Notes: generated from the sequence alone by a model not told the origin. Shown: positions 1 to 11,589, counted from the first letter of the stretch. The stretch is DNA of 64,000 nt from Dichetophora obliterata (GCA_963920525.1 OY986436.1:95363342-95427341); one strand, 5' to 3'. Numbers and translations are program-made.

Positions 1-1294
1 TCGATAATGAATTCAACGATCAACATAATGAAGCATCACCAAAACGGGACTAAGATCAGATTAGGAATGATCGAGCATCAAATTGAAGAAATCGCCATTC
101 GAATCAATATCACATCAGAAGAGGTAGTTCAAGATAAAACATTTAGACTGTTATTGGCATTAGCAGTGCAAATGACATTAACACTATCAAATCTACAACG
201 AATACAATCGTCACTGTTGGATATTTTAATTGACACTCATCATGGGAGAATTCATCCAATGCTAATAAGCCCCCAACAATGTCGACAGGAAATAATGCGC
301 ATCAAGAATCATCTTCCATCCCAATTTCAGTTACCTGTGGAATATGACGAGCTATTGTCCTTCTACAAGCTAATGAGGGTAAAAGGAGGCGTCTCGGCCG
401 ATTATGTGATATTTGACATCAAAATACCATTGGTCAGTCAATAATTATTTGAAGTTTTTAATGTGATACCCATTCCGGTCTTGTTCAATAATACAATGGT
501 AACCATAAAATCAACAACCTCGGTCATGGCAGTTAACCTACATCGTGACAGATATTTTCCTACATCCTCCACGAAGCTCAAACAATGTATCAAGACAAAA
601 GAAGATACATTTTTATGTGACAACATTCATTCGATTTATAACAAAGGAACTGTCGAACAGCCATGTGAAATCAACTTACTGCATAACAAGACCATTACTA
701 GCTGCGAATTCATAAAAACCAACTCCAAGGAAGTCTGGATTCAAATGGAACACGCAAATCAATGGATCTTTGCCGTATCATCAACACAAATGTCAGCGGT
801 GTGCAACAACGAAGTATTTTAACTGGCTCTAACTGGATCTGGTCTTTCTCAGCCTACAACCAGACTGCACATTAAAAAATGACTTTATAACAATACAAGG
901 ACACTTCATCGTCACCACTTCCACGCATTCGTCATATACAAAATTAGGTATTATGACAGAGCTGGACGGTCCAAACAACATGGAACCATTCCTCTTGGAA
1001 ACCAAAGAAGTAGCAGCGGCAGATCAGCTCAGCCAATTAACAGCACTTCAGCGTGAAATAGCGAATCTACGCATCGACGATTATGACAATGTTCGACCAC
1101 ATGATATTCATCAATACGTCGTAGGCTATTCATGTGTCTTCATCATCGTTTGCGTCGTAATGTGGGCTGTGTGGAAACGAATTAAAAAACTCCACAACAA
1201 GGATCGAGTTTCACCACAACCAGCACCAAGACACAACGTCAACACACGTGATATCGTTCAACCTGAAGTTATCACAACATATGAAAGATAAGGT
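1..1294 (+). pseudogene. env: Errantivirus-type Env remnant, broken
   Basis: Remnant of the envelope-like third ORF of an insect gypsy-type (errantivirus) element, related in family terms to baculovirus F proteins. The N-terminus lies left of the window. Visible signs are the DTHHGRIHP stretch near 230-255, cysteine-rich sequence from about 600 to 800, and near the end a hydrophobic segment (about 1112-1165) followed by the basic run KRIKK, as expected for a membrane anchor with a short cytoplasmic tail. The reading frame has an in-frame TAA at 442-444 and shifts frame between about 820 and 870, so it cannot make a full protein. It is followed by an LTR-like AT-rich stretch, not by a host gene. 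The family call rests on recognisable motifs; the exact element is unknown. Confidence 0.75.
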
Positions 1295-1930
1295 TGATCG
1301 ACAGTCGCTCAACGCCGGGGAATATGTTTGGATATAAATATATCGTATGTTGTTGTCCATTTATTGTTTAATAAATTAATAGTACACATAAGCACTTATT
1401 TATATTTCAATATCTTTATACTTAAGACATGTTTATCATTAGTCCAAACAAAGGAAAATACAAACATAACAAACAATAAAGGCAATGCACCCAAAACTGC
1501 ATGGTTAGCAGAACAAACTACGCTAAATCCAGGGCCAGTGCAATGTGCCTAAAAACGCTTACACTGCATAATATTTCGACAATGAACTTACTAGCATTCA
1601 AGGCTAAGTAGCAATTCATTGAACTTAGGTTGTCAGCATTTTGCATTTATGTTGTTTATATTTGTATTTTCCAAATATTAAATTTTAGCTATAAATAGTT
1701 TACAAAATCAATAAACTTTTCAGTACAATTATCAATATTAAAAATACACGTTGTGTTATTATTAACTCCAAATCCCAGTATAATTGGTTAATGCACCAAA
1801 TATACATTGATTAGAACACGGCTCAAGTGCCTGGTCTAAAAATAGAAAATATAGTATAAAAGCATACTATACAAAGGGGTATAATATAAGAATCCTACCA
1901 TATAATAGGAAAATAACCACTACGCAAGGA
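1295..1930 (+). other. Possible errantivirus 3' LTR and flank
   Basis: Non-coding AT-rich stretch directly after the env remnant. A short G-rich run (GCCGGGGA, 1313-1320) could be a polypurine tract, and a TATA-like TATAAATAG lies at about 1691. The position after env fits a 3' LTR, but I cannot define matching LTR ends or a second copy, so the call is tentative. Confidence 0.3.
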
Positions 1931-2130
1931 AATATTAAAAATGTTTGCTAGAGGAGTACACAGGTTTGTAGCACATTGCTTTAAAATACAGCTCGGAATT
2001 TCATCAGAGCCGGTCGTAAAGGAGGATTTTACTTGTCGAAGATACTTTAGTCAAAAATATAAATATTTTTGTACAGAACCCTGGGTATCCGGCGAGATAT
2101 ACCCCAGCCAAGAAAGTTCGTTACAAAATA

Positions 2131-2716
2131 ATATCAATAGACACAGTAAGACCTTTAAGAATATCAAATGACTACAGACACATTTTGACAATACAATGCG
2201 AACTAACAAAACATATAGTTGCACACCCAATGATTTCAAAAGATGCAACAACGACAGCTAAGGCATTAGTCGAACAACTCATTTTAAAATACGGACATTT
2301 CAAAATACTAAAATCGGACAGTGGAACAGAATTTACTAACGAACTTATGAAAAATTTAATTACTTAAAATTAAATAGACATTTTCAACACCATACTATCA
2401 TCAAACAATAGATGCTCAGGAACGAAATCACAGAGTGCTCAATGAATATTTACTATCGTTTTCCACTTTTTCTTACAATACAACATTATACATAGGCACA
2501 TGTTCACCTTACGAACTAATATTTGAAAAATTACTAAGTTTACCCACTGTACTCGTACTACTAAGTACTGTAATCGTACTCGTACTGTACTCGTACTGTA
2601 CTAAGTACTCGTAATGACAACAAAAGTTATAATTTTGAAGATTACGCTAATGAGTTACGAATCAGATTACATACAGCATTAAAAAAGCTAAGAGAATTAC
2701 AACAAGAGTTAAAATG
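2131..2716 (+). pseudogene. pol: Errantivirus-type integrase fragment, frameshifted
   Basis: Part of the integrase catalytic core and C-terminal region of a gypsy-type element. The first aspartate is in ISIDTVRPL (from 2131), the second in LKSDSGTEF (about 2312-2338), and the glutamate in AQERNHR (about 2414-2434), so the DDE triad can be traced. The first two are in one frame, which ends with TAA at 2365-2367; the third is in another. The tail NELRIRLHTALKKLRELQQ is visible before the stop at 2714-2716. A simple repeat at 2548-2615 interrupts the coding sequence. Because env lies upstream of it, this piece must come from a different copy or a rearranged provirus. Confidence 0.75.
2548..2615. 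repeat. GTACTC-type simple repeat
   Basis: Degenerate runs of ACTCGT/ACTGTACTCGT/CTAAGTACT. It sits inside the integrase remnant between SPYELIFEKL and the C-terminal tail, so it expanded within the dead copy. Confidence 0.8.
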
Positions 2717-2829
2717 AAAATTATATTGAATAATAATACAGCTAACACTAACGAATTAGAAGCAAATATAGGAAATTTAGTATTGTTAAAAGTAGAAAAC
2801 TGACAAAAAATCAAGCTCCATATAAAGAG

Positions 2830-2942
2830 ATTTTATTTTGATGTCATTGAAACCGATTATCGAATAAGAAACACAAAACCAATTTCGAAAATGAAACCAG
2901 TTTCTAAATCGATAATCGGTTTCTATGACACCAAAATGAAAT
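2830..2942. repeat. Inverted repeat, possible small MITE
   Basis: Arms 2830-2864 and 2907-2942 are inverted copies with few mismatches; both contain GAAACCGATTATCGA or its complement. A third partial copy of the motif (CGGTTTCCATAACACC) lies at about 2978-2993. No coding sequence and no clear target duplication. Confidence 0.6.
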
Positions 2943-4489
2943 CTGTGTCAATTTCAAAACCGATTCCGACAATTTTCGGTTTCCATAACACCCCTGATAT
3001 ATTTGCAATATAAAAAAAAAAACAAAATTGTAAGAATATCAATATCTATTTAAGAAAATATATTATAATTACATAGTTCATAAACAACTCTAAGATCAAC
3101 ACACATTTTTAATGAAAATTATATTTAAAAGCTCAGAAAATTTAAGCTCAGAAATAATTTTAATCTTAAGGTTGAGGGTTTAGTGTACCTCATCATTCCA
3201 TCGTTCGCACACTTCATAGCATAGGGTACTTAAAGCTATAAACTATATTTTGTTTATTGAGTCACAGCATAGCATGCTCGCTTATACAAAAGTTCAGCTT
3301 TTGTACATGATTCATACTTCTGTCATAGCGATGTGCAACGTAAGTATTTTACGTAAAATACTAATAAAAAATAAATAAATAAAATAATTAAAATTTATGT
3401 TCTATTTTTGCTTCATATGAAATGTAGAAGTAGCTGTAAGCTTTTAAAAGAGCTCCTGTCAAACCCAAATAAGAGCTCTTGCAAAGCTCTTTTTTCTTAT
3501 TCGTTTCAGTATGTATGTGCTAAAAATAAACTCAATAAATATATTATTATTAAATTTGACAAGTGTTTGTGATGATTAGAATGACAAATAAATTAAAAAA
3601 ATAATAAAGTGATTATTATATCAGACTGATTTCGACAGAAGTGATTTCGTGTATTCGTTATATGCTGCGAATTTCAGTGCACTTTTGAATTTATCGTAAA
3701 CGTGAATGTAGTACTTCGAAAAACTACAACGGGCTTAAAAATAATTAAAATTAAGAAGTGTTTATTATTAAAAAATAGTTCGAAAATTTTTAACATTCTT
3801 TAAAATCAACTAAAAATGATTTAAATACTTTATTCGTAAATATAAGTATCATAGAAATAATCAATTTTGCTTAAAATATTATTGAAAACTATAATATTTA
3901 GCTTTCTGCAACTCTCAAGATTTTCTATTTTTAATAAGATCGCCTTTTTTTCAAAGAAGTCTTTGTCAGATTTTTTTAATCACTTGTTATTCCCAAAAAA
4001 TTTATTGCATTAATTTAAAGTATTTTACATCTATTAACTTTCAAAATGCAATACAAAAATACATATTAAAGCAAATATACTAAATTTACGAGATTCAAAA
4101 CAGCTCTATAGTTATGTTTATTATTGTACTTTAAAAGATCTATACAGAGCAAGTAGTAAATTGTCGAGTTCTGCTCTTTTGCAGATTTTATAAAATCCTT
4201 TACAGAGCTGTATAAAGTATTAGAGCTCAAAATGGTAAAAAAATCATATATAGAGCATTTTCTTTAAAATTAAATGCAACTAGCAGCAAATAAAGCTGCG
4301 GTAAAGCTTGAACCACATATTATACACCTATAGAACACTTTGAGAGCTCACTAGATGCTCCAACATTGGGACAACAATGTTACTTGGGTTACTTGCAGAT
4401 TCTATATGAGTTGTAAACTTCGTTTTGACAGCTTCGGTCACCAGCTCTCCGCCCTAACACTACCTTGTCTAGTTTTATCATGCCTGTTA
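2943..4489. other. AT-rich non-coding stretch
   Basis: No ORF or element that I recognise. It holds a perfect 20-bp palindrome at 3343-3362 (AGTATTTTACGTAAAATACT), a short hairpin at about 3287-3307 (TACAAAAG/GCTTTTGTA), another at 4371-4390 (AACATT/AATGTT), and an unusual number of GAGCTC or AGAGCT words between 3440 and 4360. It may be an old unclassified repeat. Confidence 0.4.
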
Positions 4490-4660
4490 CCAAGAGTTAT
4501 CCTCCTTTGGATCTAAATCCTGATATCGTTGGTGGAGTTTATGCTGAATCCTATACAGACGAAGTCCTTTACAACCTCGAAGGCATTGTCAGTAATAATG
4601 TGGGTTTCAATACACTGGGACTGTTTGTTTGTTGACACCAAGTATTTAATATTATTATGA
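4490..4660 (-). pseudogene. Scrap of LINE reverse transcriptase
   Basis: Matches, with substitutions and small gaps, the minus-strand LINE at about 59700-59880: both read (plus strand) GAGTTTATGCTG, then CGAAGTCCTT, ACAACCTCGAAGG, and the identical CTGGGACTGTTTGTTTGTTG. On the minus strand it corresponds to the sequence after the YADD catalytic motif. It is a dead fragment with no ends visible. Confidence 0.75.
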
Positions 4661-4771
4661 AACTTCCAGAACATAATGATGGATCTTTGCAAGTTTTAAA
4701 CAATATAAATTATTTTACCGTTAGGCGCTCTCAGCAAAGTATAATTGTTGTTGTTTGTTTTTATTTATTTA

Positions 4772-7251
4772 CTAGCAAATACACGCTGCTTCGCCTGCGA
4801 TAAAAATATTAAATACCATGTAAAAAAAATTCAAAATATAAAAAATCATTGTGTTTGTTTTGTTTAATTATGCAAAAATGGTATATATATTAAGAAATTA
4901 TTTTTTTTAAATTTGAATAACTTATTCTAACGGTAATTGATGACATAAATTTACCTGCTTTCTTTTTTTTTTACTTTTGAAAAAGTCCTGCATAACAGCG
5001 TTATAAAAAATTTCGGTAAACATTTTTAAAATTTGTAACCAAAAATGTAATTTTTTACATGCATTCTGAAAATAAATATATTCTTCTTAAATTGTTGTAG
5101 TTAATCGGCCTTCTTCAGTTATTAATTGTTGTTATTTTGCTTCGGTCAAACAACAATTCTTCTTAAATTAAAAAAAAACCCAATATAATGACATCAAACT
5201 TTTGGCGATATCTCAGAAACTATAGACTTTCTCAATGCATAACAATGCATTTTTGTATGGACAGTCGTTGATTAATAAAATTAACTTTATTTTTCTTTTC
5301 TTTTCGGAAATATTTTGTACGGATATTAGGTTTGTTTTAAAAAACTTGTTATTATGACATTAAAATTCTTACGATATCTCAAAACTATAAATTTTCTCAG
5401 TATAACTCATAAGCCTCAGAATGAGAAAAAAACGATTGAAATTTCATGTTTTGACTTAGCAAGCAAACATTTCCAAATCGATTTTCATCCAATTTTCTTT
5501 GTTTGAAAATTCAATTAAGTACTACTCAATTAAGTATACTAAACAATAGGCCAAGAGTTGCTTTTGTTGTAAAATTTTTTTTAATTGTAATTTTTTTAAA
5601 ATTTTAATTTTCCTTATTTTTCCATATAACATAATTTACCTGCAAAAATTTTTCTATTCTGACAAAAACAGTTTCTATCATGGGGAAACACATACCCCCC
5701 CCCCTCTATGATTTTTTGATTAAAACTAATTTGCTTAAAATGTTGTTATATTTTTTGCAATGTGTTACAGCTTAAAAACTAATTTATGTGAAAAACAATA
5801 TTCAAATATAGCTTAAAAAAAAATTCTGTGAAAAATATTTCAAATATTTCAAACTATTCCAAAGTTATATACATAAATATATGTTTTAATCAATTTCCTT
5901 ATCTATATATTCATAGTTAACGTTATAGTTATAGTAGAATTTGTCCTGACCCAATTCAATGAATTTTTTATGATCGTTTTATGAATTTGTAAAAGTGTAA
6001 ATTGACCTTCAAACAAAACACATGCTAGACGTTTCCGTTTGAAATATCAATGCATGACGATCAAAATTTTCTGATATATACAGCATTCTTATTGATGTAT
6101 AGTATTGCCCGGCAGACGTTGTCCTGCCGCAGACCACCTTACTGCTATATACGAATTTTCATGCTGTTCGGAAAAAAATTAAATTTATATATTCGCCATT
6201 TTTAGTACAGTTACCGAAAGTAGCCGTATGAACTAAATTATCAAATTTTTGTCTAATACAACCAAAACCGTTCGAAGTATAACATTTTTGATTAATTCTG
6301 GGCGGTAATGGGGGTGTGGCAAAATTTTTTCACTAAACCATCTCATATTCGAAACAATAGAATGCCAGAATTTCAGCCCAATTGAGCTTAAACCTAGTGC
6401 GCTTTGCTTTACTCAGCTTATCCACCGAAAAGTGGACTTAACTAAAGTGGGTCATGCCCATTTTTAGTAAAGTTAGCGAAAGTAACCATACAACGTAGAT
6501 TAATTGTCAAAAGTTTGCATGAAAAATAGACGTGGTAAATCTAACATAGCATATTACGACAAAGTTGGATAATATGCTATATCGTGTTAATCGGTTCAGT
6601 AGTTCTTGAGTGATTGTCAAACACCTGTGCAGTGTCACAACGATTTTATATATTTGTATAGATAGACTAACACAATCTCAAGTGGGGTAAAGCTGGCTGG
6701 CAAGGCTGCAAAACATACTTAATGCTTATAACTAAATTCTGGCAACTCTCTTCAAAACATTTGCAAAGAAAATTAATCAACACTTTATGAAAGCAAGAAT
6801 TTCTCTGAAAGTAAAGCTAGATTCACTAATCACCTTCAGCATGTTTTGCAATTTTTATTTATATGAAGTTTTTGATCAGAGAGAACAATTTCTGCACGCT
6901 CTCAACTTGATTAACATTATTTTAAATCAAACAAAAACATGCTGAAGGTTATCAGTGAATTCAGCTTAACTACACAACATGGCTGTCGTGTTATATTGAG
7001 AGAAGCTCTCTCGACAAAGAGAGGAAAGCTTTGTTTGCTGTTATATTGTGCTGCTGGTTGAATGAAGGCATCAAATAAAATGCGTGATTTTGTAATAATT
7101 AAAGAATAAATTGTTCGAAAACCTTGGTAAGCTATAACAATCTATATTATCATAGGAATCGAATAAAAAAAGAATTATCAAAATCGGTTCAGCGGTTACC
7201 GAGCTTATTTTGGATCAATTTCGTGAGTCTCCTTTTATATAATAGTATAGA
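4772..7251 (-). mobile_element. Non-autonomous Helitron, copy 1
   Basis: On the minus strand the element begins TCTATACTATTATA (7251 downward) and ends CAGCGGGTATTTGCTAG (4772), with a short GC-rich palindromic stem just before the CTAG. It lies between host A and T (minus strand: A at 7252, T at 4771), as Helitrons do. No Rep/helicase ORF is present. A second copy at 11982-17215 has the same ends, which fixes the boundaries. Relative to that copy it lacks about 85 bp near 5520 and the 2.6-kb interruption at 13.14-15.77 kb. Confidence 0.85.
6814..6966. repeat. Inverted repeat inside Helitron copy 1
   Basis: Arms 6814-6847 and 6933-6966 are inverted copies sharing CCTTCAGCATGTTTT and AAAACATGCTGAAGG with about 85 bp between. 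The same structure is in Helitron copy 2 (about 16781-16934). It may be a small MITE captured before the Helitron spread, or an internal structural element. Confidence 0.75.
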
Positions 7252-7622
7252 TATTAAATTTTTGGCGGCATAATAGCCAGTTTATTTTTATTTTTTATAT
7301 GAAATTTTTATGGAAAAGAGTTTATAAAAATTTCATTGATAAGAGCACAAAACGCTAAATTTTTTAGTGGATCTGTTATTTTGAAACAGAGTTTATTGTT
7401 TTATTCCTCTTGAAAATTAAATCTCTTTCACTGCGTCTATACGAATATTTAACATTTTTGTATTTTATACCAAAAAATACATAGAAAAAAGTTTTTGGTA
7501 AATCATTTCCCGTAATAAGGACCAGATTTTTAAACTAATGTATTTAAGGAATCATCATTTATAACTGTGGCTCCCATTATAAAATATAAACTTATTCAAT
7601 AAATTTTAATAATTTTTTTGTA
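7252..7622. other. AT-rich stretch before the hAT remnant
   Basis: No gene seen. It probably holds lost 5' exons or an intron of the hAT remnant that follows, because it ends in a good splice acceptor (TTTTTTTGTAG, ending 7622). Confidence 0.35.
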
Positions 7623-8825
7623 GAGATTCCAGTCATCCTTTCGTACTCAGCTATTGTTGATAAATGCTTGCAAAGCGTTTTTTCTCTTCCTTCAGTTAGC
7701 GCTATTATAGAGGAAGTTAAGGAGGTGGTAACTCGCTATGCCTCAGAAATAAATTCAAAAGTAAGTGACAGCTATAATTTTTGCATCGGCTATGATACAA
7801 ATGAATATGTTTTAAGAAAGTGGAAATTCCAACTGTCAATACTGAGTTCCCTTGGACGAATTATGAACTGCTGAAGTTTTTTTCTGAAACAGTATCGTGG
7901 CCTGAAGATGTTGATGGCTTAGTTTGCTCTGCAAAAACTGTAATAGAAACCTTGGCTCCATTAGCTGTAAGTTTTATATATTAAAAATCATCTACTTACT
8001 TAAGTCATTGCTTTTCTAGGTAACATTGGACACTCTGAAGGGAGAGGACATTCCACAAAGTAGCATGGTAACTCCAATATCAACCAAAATATTAAACAAG
8101 CAAATCAATGTTACTGAATCTGACGATGAGTTCGTCTCTTGTATTAAATCAACAACATCAATAAATTTGAACAAATTGTGAGCGATTTATTTATACATTC
8201 TGCTTAAAAAGATTTTTTTTTATAAATGATTAACGATTTTTTGTAGTGTTCTCTCCGATGATCATTTGACGATTTCTGCCTTGTTGGATCCAAGATTTCA
8301 TCGTCTAATTGATGTTGCCAACATTGATAATTGTGTAGACATTTTAAGCCAAAAACATAAGAAAATATGTGAATGGCAAGGATACTGTACCAAAAAAGAA
8401 ATAAAAGAAAAACCATCTACAGCAGCAAGTAGAAAATCAAGTACATACCTCTTAATTCCTGATAAGCTTCTCACTTATCTAAAAGTTTTTCTTTTTAATT
8501 AGATCTCGAACTGTTTTTTGACATTCAAGAAACTGCAGCCTGCGCATCCGCGAAGAACGATACAACCATCGAAAACGATTTAAATCGTTATCGTAATGAA
8601 GTTTATGTCAGCCTTGATGAATCCCCATTTGTGTGGTGGATTAAAGTAGGCCATTTATATGGATCTTTAAAGCAATTAGCAATGGCGTACCAATGCGTAC
8701 CATGTGTGGTGAATATGAATTTTAAAAAATCTATTAAACAGCAAATATCGGAACATTTGAAACGTTATATGTTGACTGGAAGTTTGATCGATTCTATTAT
8801 ATTTCTTCACAATCACACAAAATAG
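7623..8825 (+). pseudogene. hAT transposase C-terminal half with introns, decayed
   Basis: C-terminal half of a hAT-superfamily transposase (cut-and-paste, RNase H-like fold). Visible landmarks are ETLAPL (about 7947), SALLDPRFH (about 8274-8300), the dimerisation region SPFVWWIKVGHLY (about 8620-8660), LAMAYQCVP, and the terminal LIDSIIFLHNHTK with stop at 8823-8825. The second part of the usual dimerisation motif (SVPSERIFS) is replaced. Two introns with canonical ends can be read: 7967-8019 (GTAAGT to CTAG) and 8178-8246 (GTGAGC to GTAG); splicing joins LAPLA to VTLDTL in frame. Frameshifts near 7825 and 8495 break it. The N-terminal zinc finger and first catalytic part are not found, and no TIRs are seen. 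It could be a dead transposon or a decayed hAT-derived gene. Confidence 0.75.
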
Positions 8826-9135
8826 TAATGTAGTTATCATAAATATAAGTTCAATAAAAAGCTTGATTTGGATATCAAATGAATTTACACAGTATTGTGT
8901 AAAAAACAAATTGCTATGTTTTTTTATGGCTAGACATCTAAAGGTTTTGGCTGCCGAGTGAATCCCGTGTATATAACCCATATAAATTTATTAGAGTTGA
9001 GTTCACAAAAATATACCTTCCTTCCTCTGCTATCAAACTCGACGTTAGTATTTCCATTTTTCGCAATCTATAACTTTGTAGGAAAAAAATTTCCGAAACT
9101 TTTATCAGACAAAACGGAATGAAAAACAAAACAAT
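8826..9135. other. AT-rich spacer
   Basis: Between the hAT remnant and the SINE dimer. I see nothing recognisable in it. Confidence 0.5.
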
Positions 9136-9960
9136 TTCTATTAATTTTCTATGATTTAAATACAAATTCTAAATGTTTGATAGTTAAAATCATTCTTGAT
9201 TTTAAATACAAATTCTAGTTGTTTGATAGTTTAAAATCGTTTATTAAGCTTTTTCAGGTAGAACAATTAATTGCTCTAACTAATTTTTTCCAAAGAAAAC
9301 AACAACAACAAAATTTTCAATATGAAAAGGAAAACATCACCAGCTGATTTTATTGCAATTTTGGCCCTGCTACAGGCTTCATTAGAAATCTTTGTGATGC
9401 CACCACCTGGGATCGAACCCGGGCGTGGAATGTTGTGCCAGCGCATTAGCGTACTGCACCACAGAGGCGATGATATTTCAGTGTCAATTTCTCAGTTTTT
9501 CTCCCTTACATACCTTTTTCGTTGCTGTTCTTTTTAGCTTACTTTAGTTTTTTATGCTTATGTTATTATGGAGTCCAATTATTTGTCGGAATTCGCCACA
9601 AGCAAAGCATAGTTACTGAAGTTATTTTTTAGACTTTCATTGATTTTTGGTAGGCTCTACATTTGATTACAATTGAAAGTTTTCTATATGACCTATTCTT
9701 TATTATTATGTTAATTTTCTATGGTTTAAATACAAATTCTATGTTTGATAGCTTAAATCATTATTGATTTTAATTAAAAATTCTAGTTGTTTCATAGTTT
9801 AAAACCGTTTATTAAGCTTTTTAGGTCAGGCTAGAACAATTAATTTAGGCCAGGCTAGAACATTTTCAATATGAAAAGGAAAACATCACTAGCTGATTAT
9901 TGCAATTTCGGCCCTGCTACAGGCTTCATCAGAAATCTTTGTGATGCCACCACAATTTAT
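9136..9960 (-). repeat. tRNA-derived SINE unit, 1.5 tandem copies, older locus
   Basis: Reverse-orientation copy of the 567-bp unit that makes the array at 40.8-45.8 kb. It reads, minus strand, partial unit (9960-9705), spacer (about 9705-9540), then unit (about 9540-9136). Marker TTTGTGATGC recurs at 9391 and 9938 (plus), a period of 547. The unit at 9399-9468 has a full tRNA-like head with box A TGGTGCAGTACG (9450-9461) and consensus box B GGTTCGATCCC (9409-9419), absent from the large array. Divergence from the array is clear, so this dimer is old. Confidence 0.8.
9399..9468 (-). other. tRNA-like SINE head with pol III boxes A and B
   Basis: Minus strand starts GCCTCTGTGGTGCAGTACGC and ends in GGTGGTGGCA. 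Box A and box B are spaced as in a tRNA promoter. The anticodon arm does not form a convincing tRNA, so this is a SINE promoter, not a tRNA gene. Confidence 0.75.
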
Positions 9961-10054
9961 ACAATAACTTTAGTTTTAGTTTAGTTTTACAGCATGCAGT
10001 CAATTTTTGATTATCAATGATTTTTGAATAATTCAAGAATCGAACGATCAACTG

Positions 10055-10126
10055 GGCCCTACTCTGTAATGCGATTCGAAAAGCAAATGCGATTCGAAAA
10101 ATCACACCACATTACAGAGTAAGGCC
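10055..10126. repeat. Small hairpin, possible MITE
   Basis: GGCCCTACTCTGTAATG (10055-10071) and CATTACAGAGTAAGGCC (10110-10126) are inverted with one mismatch. Between them GCGATTCGAAAA occurs twice. About 72 bp in all; no target duplication seen. Confidence 0.6.
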
Positions 10127-10394
10127 TCAGGAAAGGATTAAGGTTTTTTATATCTCCTATCTGTACTATTATATAAAAATTTAAATATTGAAATAAATAA
10201 AGAAGCAACTAGAACAGATGGCAACCTTGGTAGAGTTGATGGCGGTGATCTATAAATAGCCTACTGCTTTGAAATGTCATATGATTAGCAGCCATATAAT
10301 TCAAATGAATGAATTCCTAAATCTGCGAAGTCATATACAAATTGAAACAGTGAGTTGATCACAAATTTATCATTCAAAGACTTCTGAAGAGGAA
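10127..10394. other. Unassigned AT-rich stretch
   Basis: No ORF or known repeat recognised between the hairpin and repeat family R. Confidence 0.4.
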
Positions 10395-10530
10395 AATGTA
10401 GCGATTTCCGAAACAGACTGTCTAGTCAGCTAAGTGATTGACTCTATACAGAGTTGTTGTTGCCTTCTTAAAACTTACTTGATCTAAAGCTCGCAATTTA
10501 ATTCATGTAATAATTTAATAGATCATAAAA
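10395..10530 (+). repeat. Repeat family R, copy a
   Basis: Shares CTAGTCAGCTAAGTGATTGA, TTGTTGTTGCCTTCTTAAAA and CTTGATCTAAA with copy c (17222-17375, opposite strand) and its second half with copy b (13283-13352, same strand). Non-coding. Nature unknown. Confidence 0.7.
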
Positions 10531-10559
10531 CTAATTAAATAAAAATTAAACTTTTAAAA

Positions 10560-10665
10560 ATTTTGCATTTTTGTGGCTGCCGGTAAACTCAAGAACCGCT
10601 GAACGGATTAAAGTGAAATTTTCGTTATTCGAATCAGAATTGATCATAGATGGTCCATGTATACT
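10560..10665 (+). repeat. Helitron-like 5' subterminal fragment
   Basis: AACCGCTGAACGGATTAAAG followed by a weakly conserved stretch and TATACTATATA resembles the 5' subterminal part of the Helitrons here, which (minus strand) contain ACCGCTGAACCGATTTTGAT. No terminus is present. Gypsy-1 inserted at its right edge. Confidence 0.35.
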
Positions 10666-10670
10666 ATATA

Positions 10671-10725
10671 TGTTGGCAGCCCTGCTACAATCATCGTTGA
10701 AGTTACCATCTCTAATTTGATTATT
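10671..10725 (+). repeat. Gypsy-1 5' LTR, left part
   Basis: Matches the start of the 3' LTR at 35454 except for about one substitution up to the point where the DNA transposon begins. ATT at 10723-10725 is the left target duplication of that transposon. Confidence 0.9.
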
Positions 10726-11589
10726 ATCCCTGCAAGAACAGTCCTGGTAAATTAATTGGTTAATTAACTGATAGTATTAACGAAAACTTTGGTAGGCTAC
10801 ATGAAAAACTTTCTATTAGTTTCTTAAGAGCGTGGTAACAAAACTACCCGAAACTCATGTACGGTATTAGTACTATCCTTTTCTTACCCATGAATGTTCA
10901 AATATACTTTCACATGTAGCTGTCTCGCTTACTCATGATAATGCTACCGGTTAGTTAACTAATAAATTAACCAATATATGTTATGTTAACTTTCGGTAGG
11001 CTTACCTCTTAATTCTGTTAGTTGTTACGTAAACAAGAGGTAGAAATACTGTAAAATTTGGTTAGCACTTAATGTAAACAATGGTAAAAACTAACTTAGA
11101 AAATATGTAGTACTAACGTGAAATTAAAAATGTATGGTTTATTTTTTAAATCAATCTTTTAATACTATAAAAATAATTAATTTAAAAAAAAAACTTCTAA
11201 TTAAAAAATTTCAGAAAAAAGTGTTTAAATGAGATCATACTTATTATATAATTTTATAAAAACAATTCATTTTAAAAAGAAAACTTAAATTATAAATGAG
11301 ATCATAACTTAGTAATTAATTTCTTCAAGAAAATGAGTGATGTGTTGTATTATTAAATTGATATTTAAGTTAAGAATTTCTTATTTTTTTTGCTGCTTTC
11401 AGCTGCGCCCGCTTTTTTTTCTTGAACCAATTGTGGCTTTTTTCGACAGTTTTTTTAATTTCTTTTTCGAAATTAAACCGACCCAATGTTTTAAATACGT
11501 CTGAAATTCAAATAAATGAAATAAAAACTTAACTAATATAAACATGATACATAAAAACTAAATTTTGAACAGAATTAAAATTTAACTAT

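Noticed and set aside
6090..6125. Second Helitron 3' hairpin inside copy 1 (CGGCAG...CTGCCG)
   Set aside because: A GC-rich stem is present in both Helitron copies, but no CTAG/CTRR end follows it, so I do not call a separate element.
9399..9468. Functional tRNA gene
   Set aside because: Boxes A and B are good, but the anticodon arm and acceptor pairing are not, and the sequence continues into a SINE body found elsewhere in the window.
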